From NCBI RefSeq assembly GCF_014337925.2, contig NZ_CP143423.1:1270501-1334500 (forward strand): a DNA stretch of 64,000 bases, in the 5' to 3' direction. The translations under genes were made by a program, and so were the position numbers. The notes beneath the pieces are model-generated. The model saw only the letters and a list, made by a program, of their open reading frames with translations, ran no database searches and had not been told where the DNA came from. This document shows positions 34,985 to 43,541 of the stretch, one piece after another. The first letter of the stretch is position 1. Each line of letters opens with the position of its first letter. The DNA is from Roseobacter fucihabitans (GTDB lineage Bacteria; Pseudomonadota; Alphaproteobacteria; Rhodobacterales; Rhodobacteraceae).

Positions 34985-35322
34985 TTACTCTTTTTGCCGC
35001 AACAACGGTTGCTGCGGGCGTTTATCTAATGCGCTGTCGGGTATGTCTGGGAAAAGGAAAAGCCCAAGCTAAAAAGCTCAGGCTTTACTGTGGTTTATGA
35101 TACTAAGTCGAAGGTGGGTTATAGGAAATGGTGGTACCTAAATCTGGTGCGTCTACCAATTCCGCCACACCCGCACGTCTCAACCAGGCCAAACACCTGC
35201 TTAGGCGGTCATTAGCAAACACTGAGGCGCCCTGCGCGCGGAAAAAAAATTTCTGCTCATTAAGAAGATTTTATCCAAATTTGCCGACAAGCATGAGGGA
35301 GGTTTGAAAAGGATTTGACCGC
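34985..35322. other. Intergenic with tRNA half-copy and weak hairpin
   Basis: About 340 bases. It contains the tRNA-Leu 5' half (35134-35174, listed separately) and an imperfect hairpin near 35057-35091 with AGCC/GGCT arms, possibly a terminator. The last bases hold an AAAAGGA ribosome site for the Hint-domain gene. Confidence 0.4.
35134..35174 (-). pseudogene. tRNA-Leu 5' half remnant
   Basis: On the minus strand, GCGGGTGTGGCGGAATTGG through the D arm and the anticodon stem/loop (CCAGATTTAGG) is a perfect-looking tRNA-Leu(UAG) 5' half, but the expected TTCTGG and everything beyond are missing; the sequence switches to TACCACC. The intact tRNA-Leu at 33513-33596 shares TTTAGGTACCA at the same point. 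It could be an attachment-site relic left when an element inserted or excised. Confidence 0.75.
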
Positions 35323-35850
35323 ATGACGCCTAAAACTGCCGGATATGTCGGCGCATCTGCGCGCGTTTTGAGGGAGAATACATGCTGTGCTCCCTCGCTG
35401 GCAGGGTTGGTTTGCGGTGCGCACGTTTTGACGCCTTATGGCGAACAATCGGTTGATAGTCTGCGCGTTGGACAATCTCTGATCAGCCGCGACCGCGGTC
35501 CGGTCCGTATCAGGAAGATCGAAGTGGTCAGCCTGGTGACACATCTCATTTACATCATTGCCGGTTCAATTGGACACACCCGAATGGACCGCGATGCGAT
35601 GCTGACGGCCCAGCAAACCGTTTTGCTGCGCGATTGGCGGGCACGGGCGTTATTCGCAAAACCGGCTGCGTTGGCCCGCGCCAAGGCGCTGGTGGACGGT
35701 GAATACGTGCGTAACCTTGGTCAATATCCGGTGACAGTGCACCGCATATATTGTGATGCCCCACAGGTGATTTACGCGGATGGGTTGGCGTTGGGCACGG
35801 CGGATGCAACGGCCAATACATTGCAAAAGACACGCTCAGCTTCGAGGTGA
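35323..35850 (+). CDS. Hint-domain (Hedgehog/intein-type) protein
   Basis: A 175-residue protein starting after AAAAGGA. GLVCGAHVLTPYGEQSVDSLRVGQSLISRDRGPVRIRKIEVVS is the opening of a Hint domain as seen in many short Rhodobacterales proteins (cysteine or small residue at the splice position, then xxTPxGxxxVExLxxGD). The middle HTRMDRDAMLTAQQTVLLRDWRA and the C-terminal YCDAPQVIYADGLALGT continue the fold. Such proteins are thought to self-cleave or to be remnants of RTX-type exported proteins; the biological role is unknown. No signal peptide is visible. Confidence 0.65.
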   Translation: MTPKTAGYVGASARVLRENTCCAPSLAGLVCGAHVLTPYGEQSVDSLRVGQSLISRDRGPVRIRKIEVVSLVTHLIYIIAGSIGHTRMDRDAMLTAQQTVLLRDWRARALFAKPAALARAKALVDGEYVRNLGQYPVTVHRIYCDAPQVIYADGLALGTADATANTLQKTRSASR

Positions 35851-36017
35851 ATCTGAGCCCTGGGGTTTTCCGCGCATACATTTTTATGGCTGTTCGGGGC
35901 TGAAGGAAAGCACGGTTTTCACGGGGCGCAGGGTCCCCGGCGGGCGAGGCCCGAGGCTGGATTTTAATTCAGAGTTTGATAATTTCAACTCATAATAAAT
36001 TTTGGAAAGGCAGAGCA

Positions 36018-36533
36018 TTGGTTTCAGACGGCTTTGAAAATTTCGCGAACGCTGCAATTGGCCTCTCTGCGTTTGCAGGAGCGGCGGTTGCGTTTTTTGG
36101 CCTTTCCGAATGGAAACAGCAAAGGAAATGGGACAAAAACCACGATTTGGCGCACCGGTACTTGCTGGCTATTTTTGAGTACCGGGATGCAATTTCCGGC
36201 GTTCGAAATCCCGGAATGTTCGCCTACGAAATGCCAGAACCGGATGGTGACACACTTCAAAACATGTCCGATGATCAAGTGAGGTTCTACGGGATACAAA
36301 AGGCATACCAAAATAGATGGGATAAGGTCACCGATGCCAACAAGAAGCTGTATCCGATCCAGCTTGAAGCGGAGGCTTATTGGGGCGCGGTGTCGAAGGA
36401 CCTATTTCGCGCGCTAAGAGAGTTGGAGATTGAATTACAGTCGAATATTACGACTTTTCTTAGGGCAAGTAACCCGGATAACTTGGGTCCAATGCGAGCA
36501 GCGGCCGATAGACGATTGCAAAAACGAAGATAG
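36018..36533 (+). CDS. Hypothetical membrane-anchored protein, probably cut short by a stop
   Basis: From a TTG at 36018 (AAAGG seven bases upstream) it encodes 171 residues; a TTG at 35976 is the other option. One hydrophobic helix near the N-terminus (AAIGLSAFAGAAVAFFGL) is followed by a soluble helical domain (WKQQRKWDKNHDLAHRYLLAIFEYRDAI). After the TAG at 36531 the same frame continues for about 35 protein-like codons (VMYGLAFEYADEDDVFADDFKDALMRLEDFF), so the protein may have lost its C-terminus. Family not recognised; similar layouts occur in small membrane proteins of unknown function in defence-rich regions. Confidence 0.6.
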   Translation: MVSDGFENFANAAIGLSAFAGAAVAFFGLSEWKQQRKWDKNHDLAHRYLLAIFEYRDAISGVRNPGMFAYEMPEPDGDTLQNMSDDQVRFYGIQKAYQNRWDKVTDANKKLYPIQLEAEAYWGAVSKDLFRALRELEIELQSNITTFLRASNPDNLGPMRAAADRRLQKRR

Positions 36534-36669
36534 GTTATGTATGGGCTGGCCTTTGAGTATGCCGACGAAGATGATGTTTTCGCCGATGACTTCAAGGACG
36601 CGTTAATGCGCCTTGAAGATTTTTTTGAGACCGAAACTTGGCGGGGTTCAGTGACTAATTTGGGGTCAC

Positions 36670-38628
36670 TCAAACATCCAACTCCTCCACAAACTTCGCG
36701 TTCTCCTGAATGTACTGATACCGCAGTTCCGGCTTTTTCCCCATCAACCGCTCCACCAGATCACTGGTCTCTCCCGGCATGTCCTCGTCAATCGATACCC
36801 GGATCAGTTTGCGCGTCGCGGGGTCCATGGTGGTCTCTTTCAGATCCTTGGCGTCCATTTCGCCAAGACCCTTGAAGCGGGAGACGTCGATCTTGCCCTT
36901 GCCGCCGAGGCCTTTTTCCAGCCAGGTGTTTTTCTCTTCCTCATCCAGGCAATAAACACGGCGCGGTCCCTGGGTCAGGCGGAACAGGGGCGGGCAGGCC
37001 AGATAAAGGTGTCCCGCGTCGATCAACGGGCGCATTTGCGTAAAGAAAAACGTCATCAGCAGGGCGGCGATATGGGCACCGTCCACATCCGCATCGGTCA
37101 TGATGATGATCTTGTCATAACGCAGATCATCGAGGTTGAAGCGGGTGCCCATGCCACATCCCAGCGCCTCGCAGAGGTCCGAGATTTCCGCGTTGGTGCC
37201 GAGTTTCGAGGAGGCCGCGCCCAGCACGTTGAGGATTTTGCCCTTGAGCGGCAGCAGCGCCTGAGTCTTGCGATCTCGCGCGCCCTTGCCCGATCCGCCC
37301 GCAGAATCGCCCTCCACGATGAACAACTCCGTGCCGACGCGGTCTTTGGAGGTGCAATCGGTGAGTTTACCGGGCAGGCGCAGCTTTTTGGTGGCCGATT
37401 TGCGCGCGGTCTCTTTTTCCTGACGGCGGCGCAGGCGTTCTTCGGCGCGCAGCACCAGAAAATCGAGGATGGCCCCGGCGGATTTAGTGTCGTTCGCCAG
37501 CCAGTTGTCGAAGTGATCACGCACCGCCCCTTCGGTCATCTTGGCGGCGGCCTCGGTGGAGAGGCGGTCTTTGGTTTGCCCGACAAAGGCGGGTTCGGCG
37601 ATGAAACAGGAAACCAGCGCACAGCCGCCAGAGGTCAGGTCTTCGCGGGTGATTTGCGTGGCTTTTTTGGTGTTGGAGAGTTCCCCGTATGCTTTGATGC
37701 CCTTGAGGATCGCAGCCCAGAAGCCCGCAACATGGGTGCCGCCTTCGGGCGTGGGGACCGTGTTGCAGTAGGATTGGATGAACCCGTCGCGCGAGGGTGT
37801 CCAGTTGATGGCCCATTCGACCTTGCCCGGCTGGCCGAATTTCTCTTTGAAATCGACCGTCCCGGCGAAGGGGTTTTCGGCATAGGTGGTCGCCTTGCCC
37901 AATGTTTCGCGGAGGTAATCGGACAGGCCGCCGGGAAAGTGGAAGGTGGCCTCGGTCGGGGTGTCGCCGTCCTCGATATGGGATTTCCAGCGGATTTCGA
38001 CGCCTGAAAACAGGTAGGCCTTGGAGCGGATGGAATTGAACAATCGCGCGGGTTTGAAGCGGTGAGAGCCAAATATCTGCTCATCCGCATGGAAAGTGAC
38101 AGTGGTGCCGCGCCGGTTCGGGGCCGCGCCGATCTTCTCGACGGGACCCAGGGGCAGACCGCGCGAGAAGCGTTGCTCATAGAGCTCCTTGTTGCGCGCT
38201 ACCTGCACGACCATCGAATCGCTGAGCGCGTTGACCACGGAGGCCCCGACACCGTGCAGACCGCCGGAGGTTTCATAGGCCGAGCCGCCGAATTTACCGC
38301 CCGCATGCAGCGTACAAAGGATGACCTCCAGCGCGGATTTATCGGGGAATTTCGGGTGCGGATCGATCGGGATGCCGCGCCCGTTGTCGCGAATGGTGAT
38401 GGCATAGTCTGCGTGCAATTCGACCTCGATCCGGTTGGCGTGCCCGGCAACGGCTTCATCCATAGAGTTGTCGAGCACTTCGGCGACCAGATGGTGCAAG
38501 GCGCGCTCATCCGTCCCGCCGATATACATGCCGGGGCGTTTACGTACAGGCTCCAACCCCTCGAGTACCTCAATGGAGGAGGCGTCATAGGTGGCTGCGT
38601 CCGTATTGGAGAGCAGGTCATTGGACAT
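36670..38628 (-). CDS. parE: DNA topoisomerase IV subunit B
   Basis: A 652-residue ATPase subunit of the enzyme that unlinks daughter chromosomes. GHKL ATPase motifs: EVLDNSMDEA, DNGRGIPID and GGLHGVGASVVNALS. TOPRIM motif: EGDSAGGSGKGARDRKTQALLPLKGKILNV, with DADVDGAHIAALL as the second metal motif. The pattern favours ParE over GyrB, and there is no GyrB-specific insert. It stands alone in a core block between the accessory region and the exported-protein gene. The gene is full length and starts MSNDLLSNTDAAT. Confidence 0.95.
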   Translation of the reverse strand: MSNDLLSNTDAATYDASSIEVLEGLEPVRKRPGMYIGGTDERALHHLVAEVLDNSMDEAVAGHANRIEVELHADYAITIRDNGRGIPIDPHPKFPDKSALEVILCTLHAGGKFGGSAYETSGGLHGVGASVVNALSDSMVVQVARNKELYEQRFSRGLPLGPVEKIGAAPNRRGTTVTFHADEQIFGSHRFKPARLFNSIRSKAYLFSGVEIRWKSHIEDGDTPTEATFHFPGGLSDYLRETLGKATTYAENPFAGTVDFKEKFGQPGKVEWAINWTPSRDGFIQSYCNTVPTPEGGTHVAGFWAAILKGIKAYGELSNTKKATQITREDLTSGGCALVSCFIAEPAFVGQTKDRLSTEAAAKMTEGAVRDHFDNWLANDTKSAGAILDFLVLRAEERLRRRQEKETARKSATKKLRLPGKLTDCTSKDRVGTELFIVEGDSAGGSGKGARDRKTQALLPLKGKILNVLGAASSKLGTNAEISDLCEALGCGMGTRFNLDDLRYDKIIIMTDADVDGAHIAALLMTFFFTQMRPLIDAGHLYLACPPLFRLTQGPRRVYCLDEEEKNTWLEKGLGGKGKIDVSRFKGLGEMDAKDLKETTMDPATRKLIRVSIDEDMPGETSDLVERLMGKKPELRYQYIQENAKFVEELDV

Positions 38629-39014
38629 TGTGGCTCGTACCTCGTTTTATGGGTTGGTGCGGAGTATGGCAGAGGCGGCAGGAGGGGGGAAGACACGGTG
38701 CGCGGTTGAATTCAAACGAATCATTCCCGGACCGCGGCGTCTTTGCCGGGGCGTGTTGGGCGAATGACGTGAAAACCGCACGGACAAAGGAGGCGGGTTT
38801 GAGATTTCCCTCTTGAGAAGAGTATTTTCTAGTATTGCGAGAAATTTTTCAGAAAATTGCGAAATAGGCGATTTTTTGCCTGTAATTTGCATAAAAATGT
38901 GGCATGGAGATCACACAAGGCTGGCAATGGTTTTTTATATGCCGGACGGGGGGGCGACTGCGCGCGCAAACAACCAACAATATGCGCGCGATAACAATAG
39001 TAAGGAAAGATTAA
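38629..39014. other. Intergenic region between divergent parE and the VPLPA protein gene
   Basis: About 390 bases, A/T-rich from 38815 onward. It must hold promoters for both genes. TTGCGAGAAA and TTGCGAAATA are short repeated pieces near 38835-38870, but no clear operator is seen. TAAGGAAAGA before 39015 is the ribosome site of the next gene. Confidence 0.4.
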
Positions 39015-39779
39015 ATGATTTTTAATACTGTGAAGACAGGGGCGGTTGCGGTGGCACTCTCTGCGGCGCTGTTTCTGGGCGTAAAGGCCGAAGCCGCGAC
39101 AGCGACACCTTATGCGGGGTCCTATGAGGCGACAAACGTAAATACGGGCGGCAATGACCACACGGTTTGGCTGCCGGGTCTCTTTGGTTCTGCAGCAAGC
39201 GCCTATTGGCAGTTTGTTGGCGGCGCTGGCGATTTCAAAGTAGGTGCGGGCAACGCAACGGCCTCACTGAACGGTCTTATTGACAATAACAGCAATTCGA
39301 GCCTGCAACTTGACCTTGCGGTGGAATATACTCTGCTGAGCCCGAATGCTCCCGGTGGTGGCGGTACAAAGAACGGTGGTTTTGCTTCCGGTCTGTCTGC
39401 TGCAGCTAAAGACGCGCTGAAGGACACTTGGTCTTATTTTGACATCAAATCGGCGACCCTGACCGGTGTTGGCGCATTGGCAGGCTTGAAATTGTCGTTG
39501 ACCCCTTACCCGCTTGACCCCAAAGAAATCCCTTTCCAGTTGGGTGAGAGCGCAAACGATAAAAACCAAGGTCTTGGCGGTGCCGGTTGGTTCACCTGGA
39601 ACATCGATTCACAGGCGACCGGTGGCAATTTCGTTGCACAGGCGAATGGTAGCTCAAACAAACATGGCGACATTAACATCAACATCGCCCCCGTGCCACT
39701 TCCAGCGGCAGGCCTGATGTTGCTCGTCGGTTTGGGCGGTCTGGGTGCTTTGCGTGCGCGGAAAAATAAAACAACCTGA
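39015..39779 (+). CDS. Exported VPLPA-CTERM-type surface/matrix protein
   Basis: A 254-residue protein with a signal peptide (MIFNTVKTGAVAVALSAALFLGVKAEA) and, at the C-terminus, VPLPAAGLMLLVGLGGLGALRARKNK: a VPLPA motif, one hydrophobic helix and a basic end. This is the tripartite C-terminal sorting signal (VPLPA relative of PEP-CTERM) common in Rhodobacterales, which normally depends on an exosortase-type enzyme encoded elsewhere. The middle is rich in G, N, S and A (GAGNATASLNGLIDNNSNSS), as in exopolysaccharide-associated proteins. It is a single gene with its own terminator. Confidence 0.85.
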   Translation: MIFNTVKTGAVAVALSAALFLGVKAEAATATPYAGSYEATNVNTGGNDHTVWLPGLFGSAASAYWQFVGGAGDFKVGAGNATASLNGLIDNNSNSSLQLDLAVEYTLLSPNAPGGGGTKNGGFASGLSAAAKDALKDTWSYFDIKSATLTGVGALAGLKLSLTPYPLDPKEIPFQLGESANDKNQGLGGAGWFTWNIDSQATGGNFVAQANGSSNKHGDININIAPVPLPAAGLMLLVGLGGLGALRARKNKTT

Positions 39780-39797
39780 TTGAAATTTCAGTCTGAG

Positions 39798-39826
39798 AAA
39801 AGCCCGCCCTCCGTGGCGGGCTTTTT
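39798..39826 (+). terminator. Rho-independent terminator
   Basis: AGCCCGCC and GGCGGGCT form a perfect 8-bp stem with a 6-base loop, followed by TTTTT, 20 bases after the VPLPA protein stop. The upstream AAA would pair with the first T residues. Strong and unambiguous. Confidence 0.92.
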
Positions 39827-40363
39827 GTTTGGGGATTAGAGATGGTATTTTGGTTCCAATCGGTGATGGGCTCTGTCGGGCGGCACGATCGGATAGCCTG
39901 CGGCTTAGCGCATTGAGGTGCGCGCCCGGGCGTCTAACAAATTCCCCCACTTTAGATCCGGTTTGGAACTCTCTGCGCCATGGCAGATTAAAGTTTGTAT
40001 CTGGCGCAGGGTCATGCAAAAAATTGGTCTCATCAGTTTAGCACGTCAACGGGTATGGCATTCAGAGTAATAACACGTCGGGTTCACTTGCGAGGCGTGT
40101 TGAAAACTTGGTCCTTGCGGTTGCTGAGTTTTCATCTCGCATTCGCGTTGGTCTTTTCATTGGTCATATCGCCGGTCTTTTTAATTCTCGTTTTTTATTC
40201 CCGCCTGCGTTCATCTTCACTTTTGAACTCTGGTTGCTGAGCATGTCCGAATGGCTTGCTGCTTTTCCCTTCATCGCGGTTCCAGGGGTATTTGGCGGGC
40301 TGGGTGTCTGCATCATCTTTATCGCACTTAGATTTCTGCGTATGAATTGGAACATTGCCGAAT
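39827..40363. other. Gene-poor region before the second IS3 element
   Basis: About 540 bases. Two plus-strand frames (40052-40240 and 40108 into the IS) encode hydrophobic stretches such as LLSFHLAFALVFSLVISPVFLILVFYS, but they are in different frames and lack a clear start. It could be a small membrane protein broken by a frameshift and by the IS. Not called as a gene. Confidence 0.35.
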
Positions 40364-40646
40364 TGAGCAGCCCCACTTGGGTGGTCCAGTTTGAAAATTA
40401 TTGCATGATTGGCGTTTGGTCCATCGGAACGATGGCCTCTGGCGCAGGTGGGCGGTAGCCCAGAGCACTATGTGGTCGTTTTGTGTTGTAATGGTTCCTC
40501 CATCTTTCAATAATAATCTGTGCTTCCCGCAGCGAGTAGGAGATTTCGCCGTTCAACAATTCATCACGCATTCTTCCGTTGAAGCTTTCGCAGTATCCGT
40601 TTTCCCACGGTGACCCAGTCTCGATATATGTAGTCTTTGTTCCAAC

Positions 40647-40684
40647 CTTTGCCCGGCAGGCGATGCAAAGCATCGCTGAGAGGG
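40647..40684. repeat. 38-bp palindromic mini-repeat inserted in transposase orfB
   Basis: This segment separates codons that must originally have been adjacent (WIKA then VGTKTTYIE). Its core, GCGATGC-AAA-GCATCGC (40660-40676), is a perfect palindrome. Thirty-eight bases is not a multiple of three, so it breaks the frame. It looks like a small mobile or repetitive palindrome. Confidence 0.75.
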
Positions 40685-41000
40685 GGCCTTGATCCAATCC
40701 CTGACAACCTCAGCAATAAACTCAGGGCCGTTATCAGACCTGATGTAGGCAGGAACACCGAGCAGGATGAACAAGTCCGTCAGGGCGTCGATGACCTCGG
40801 TCGAATTCAACTTGCGCTTCACCCGGATCGCTAGACATTCCCTGCTGTGCTCATCCAAGATGTTGAGCGTTCTAAAGGCTCTGCCGTCGTCGGTTCGGTA
40901 ATGCACGAAGTCGTATGACCAGACGTGATTACGATACTCGGGACGCAGCCGCACACAGGAACCATCATTGAGCCAGAGCCGTCCCTTCTTTGGTTGTTAA

Positions 41001-41020
41001 CGTCGTTTCGTGAAACGACG
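41001..41020. repeat. Second short palindrome inserted in transposase orfB
   Basis: CGTCGTTTC and GAAACGACG are perfect 9-bp arms around a 2-base loop. They lie where the transposase should continue from LKVP to QPKKGRLWLNDG, which is encoded directly after it in another frame (about 40950-40995). The arms differ from those of the 40647 repeat, so it is another repeat type. Confidence 0.65.
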
Positions 41021-41305
41021 GAATTGGCACTTTAAGCACCTCACGCCGCCAAAGCCGTTCGACACGTTTGTCGTTCACCTGCCAGCCTGCATCTCTCAAC
41101 AGGGCCGCAATCCGACGGTAGACATATCGACCAAATTGGCGCGTCAATTCGATCATATCCGCGACCAAGCGTTCTTCGTCAGCGCGTCCACGTGGCAATC
41201 GGCGCTGTGTGGATCTGTGCTGGCACAGAACGCGGCAAACACGTCGCTCAGAAACCTTGAACCGACTACGCACATGATCGATGCAGACCCGCCTACGCGA
41301 GGGGC

Positions 41306-41584
41306 TCAGAAGTTTCCCGATACGGCCTCCTTCAAGATCAACTTGTCCAACGTCAGCTCAGAAACCGCACGCCTAAGGCGCTCGTTTTCTTTCTGTAGCC
41401 GCTTCAGTTCCTTGAGTTGTTCCGTGCCCATTCCGTCATACTTCTTCTTCCAGCGATAATAGGTTTGTTCAGTCACGCTGATCTGTCTGATTGCGTCAAT
41501 CCGAGGCATGCCTTGCCCCATCAGAACTTCAACCTGCCGTAACTTCACGACAATCCCTTCGGGCTTGGGTCTCTTAATGGCCAT
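41306..41584 (-). CDS. IS3-family transposase OrfA
   Basis: A 92-residue HTH protein (KLRQVEVLMGQGMPRIDAIRQISVTEQTYYRWKKKYDGM) with a leucine-zipper-type tail (LKRLQKENERLRRAVSELTLDKLILKEA). Intact, unlike its OrfB partner. Part of the element at 40364-41641. Confidence 0.9.
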   Translation of the reverse strand: MAIKRPKPEGIVVKLRQVEVLMGQGMPRIDAIRQISVTEQTYYRWKKKYDGMGTEQLKELKRLQKENERLRRAVSELTLDKLILKEAVSGNF

Positions 41585-41662
41585 CTCTGGTCCTCCGTTT
41601 TCCTAACTATAGGGGCGGACCACTTCAATGGGGGAGGCTCAGTATTTGTCGACCTCTGTGGC

Positions 41663-42316
41663 TTGCAAGCCTACCCCATCATGCTCATGGGAAACACCCG
41701 CCAGTCTTCGCGTTCACCGACCAGACTTACGCCGCTGCGTGAACTTGTGGACGGTTACGATGGCCTGCTCTGTGATATCTGGGGTGTCGTACACAATGGC
41801 GTTGCCGCTTACGGCGACGCTGTTGATGCATTGTGCAGGTTTCGCGCCAGTGGTCGCTTGGTCATCCTGATCACAAATGCGCCACGATTATCCAAAGACA
41901 TTTATCCGCAACTGGCGTGGCTTTACGTTCCGAGCAATGCCTATCATACGGTCATCACCTCGGGTGATCTGACCGTGGCACGTATCTCAGAACGCTCCGA
42001 TGCGCCGGTGTTTCACTTTTGTCCTGAACGCGACCGGTCCGTTTCTGAGGGTTTGACGAACCCGACTTTGGAGTTGGCAGCCGCTCGGATCTGCCTGCTG
42101 ACAGGCCCGCTTGATGACGCGATTGAAACTGCGGATGTCTATCAGGACATCCTGTCGGACATGGGCGATAAGGCGGTGGAAATGATCTGCGCGAACCCTG
42201 ATCTGGTTGTGCGCAGTGCAGATCGGATGGTGATCTGTGCCGGATCAATCGCGCGGCTCTACTCGGAAATGGGCGCAAGTGCGGCGACAGATCGGTTTGT
42301 AACCCACCAGAAGTAG
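41663..42316 (+). pseudogene. Class IIA HAD-family hydrolase, 3'-truncated
   Basis: 217 codons. GLLCDIWGVVHNGVAAYGDAVDAL carries the DxWG nucleophile motif of HAD class IIA proteins, and LVILITNAPR is motif II. The frame follows the family to MVICAGSIARLYSEMGA, where homologues continue into the conserved lysine/aspartate motifs III and IV (GKPHPxIY). Here it switches to SAATDRFVTHQK and stops, so metal-binding motifs are lost. Its 5' end lies 21 bases from the IS end and may also be affected. Probably dead. Confidence 0.7.
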
Positions 42317-42919
42317 CGCGGATGAACATTTGCTTTTGTGAACTGCGCTGCAACGCCAAATGAGCGATGCTGCCCCAGCGACGTAATTCTGCGTCAGCAT
42401 GAGCCGTGCCAGCAAAAAGCGGCTCTGTCGGCTTCTTTCCCGTTGCTTTCCAGTCCAGCGAGGGGCGGTTTTCCTGACCGCACAGGGCTTCTCGCCTCAG
42501 CTTCCAGCCTTGGACGTTCGAGAAAGCAGTTCTTTTTATTGGCACCAAGTGGCGTCAGAAAGTCGAGAGGCGTGTCGCTCACTTCAACGCATTCCTGGCT
42601 TGGGGCGGCTCCCATCACGGTTCCGCGCAATCACCAGCGTTTGTCAGTCTTCGCTCTCTGGGGGGAGCGCCCTGGTTGCGTAGGTACGTGTACGACAGGA
42701 GCACGAAAACCAGATTGCGGATCATAGGGGAGTTAAGAATGCCTAGGAATTCCGCCACTGGGGCAGCGCAACAAGGACTGGTTTGGTGTGCTTGAATGAG
42801 ACCAGAGCTGAAGCCTGTTTGATGGATCGAAAGCGGTCGTTGGTTTTTGGCTGCGATCTCGGTCTGTAACGCGGTACTTTTCGTCGTTTGCTGTGTCTGT
42901 GCCATCGCGCACTTTGGGG
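42317..42919. other. Intergenic region downstream of the truncated HAD gene
   Basis: About 600 bases with no supported gene on either strand; frames are short and overlapping. It follows a truncated gene and probably contains further deletion junctions. The left end of the TRAP operon (stop of dctQ) is at 42920. Confidence 0.4.
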
Positions 42920-43489
42920 TTATTGCGCGATGTGCTCGTCCAGGTCTCCGGCTTGCTTATAGGTGCCTGCCTTGAGTTTAACGGTGTCTTCAATGATGGA
43001 GGCCAGTGCCGCGATGCTGACCAAAAACCCCGAGATTGGAACAATCGCGATGGCATATTTCTTGGGCATGTAATTTGGCTTGAAGACGAAACCGCCGTCT
43101 TCCCAGGCGAAATACCACATTTCCCAATATTTTCCGCCCATCGTCTGTACTGCCTCTATGCCGTAGATGATCATGATGAGGCCCAGCCCAAAAATGACCA
43201 GTGACCAGAATTGTTGAACGGCAAAGGCGGCCTTTGTCGGCAACCATGTATAGACGAGGTCGAGCGCGATATGATCACGGTCCCGCACGGTCAGGGCGAG
43301 GGCCAGAAAAACCAGCCAGATGTTGCTGAGAACGGTCAGAAGGTCCCCCCACACGGGCGGATTCAAAAAGACATAGCGCATCACGACCGAATAGACGGTA
43401 AAGGCGACCATCAGGAACAGGAAGATGGCGCAAAAAGCGGTCAGGATGTGGCGGACCATACGGTCGATGAAGACTGCGGCAGAAAACAT
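42920..43489 (-). CDS. TRAP transporter small permease, DctQ type (second system)
   Basis: A 189-residue membrane protein with four hydrophobic helices. YSVVMRYVFLNPPVWGDLLTVLSNIWLVFLALALTVRDRDHIALD is the DctQ core. The C-terminal tail is longer than usual and acidic. Last gene in the order P-M-Q, whereas TRAP operons normally read P-Q-M. It works with the DctM protein encoded 52 bases upstream. Confidence 0.9.
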   Translation of the reverse strand: MFSAAVFIDRMVRHILTAFCAIFLFLMVAFTVYSVVMRYVFLNPPVWGDLLTVLSNIWLVFLALALTVRDRDHIALDLVYTWLPTKAAFAVQQFWSLVIFGLGLIMIIYGIEAVQTMGGKYWEMWYFAWEDGGFVFKPNYMPKKYAIAIVPISGFLVSIAALASIIEDTVKLKAGTYKQAGDLDEHIAQ

Positions 43490-43541
43490 CAGGCTGCTCC
43501 TTTTTGCGGATCATGGAGGATGGGCTGGTTTGAGACCTGCA

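Larger units (their letters stand above)
40398..41273 (-). pseudogene. IS3-family transposase OrfB, broken in two places
   Basis: The pieces line up as one OrfB. First MRSRFKVSERRVCRVLCQHRSTQRR through WRREVLKVP. Then, after a palindromic insertion and frame change, LRPEYRNHVWSYDFVHYRTDDGRAF...RSDNGPEF. Then, after a 38-bp insertion and another frame change, GTKTTYIETGSPWENGYCESFNGRMRDELLNGE...RPHSALGYRPP. The three catalytic acidic residues (WSYD, RSDNG, YCESFN) are all still encoded. Confidence 0.88.
40364..41641 (-). mobile_element. IS3-family element (IS407-like), damaged by two palindromic insertions
   Basis: The ends begin TGAGC and share GTGGTCC with one gap (40364 rightward, 41641 leftward), and contain orfA and orfB on the minus strand. 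The flanking 4-mers GAAT and GTAT differ at one base, so a 4-bp duplication is likely but decayed. orfB is broken at two points where short palindromes have been inserted (around 41001-41020 and 40647-40684). The element is therefore inactive on its own. IS407 subgroup is a guess from the protein style. Confidence 0.85.

Noticed and set aside
40052-40240. Possible small membrane protein before the second IS.
   Set aside because: Hydrophobic stretch continues only by changing frame, no good start signal; not enough to call.
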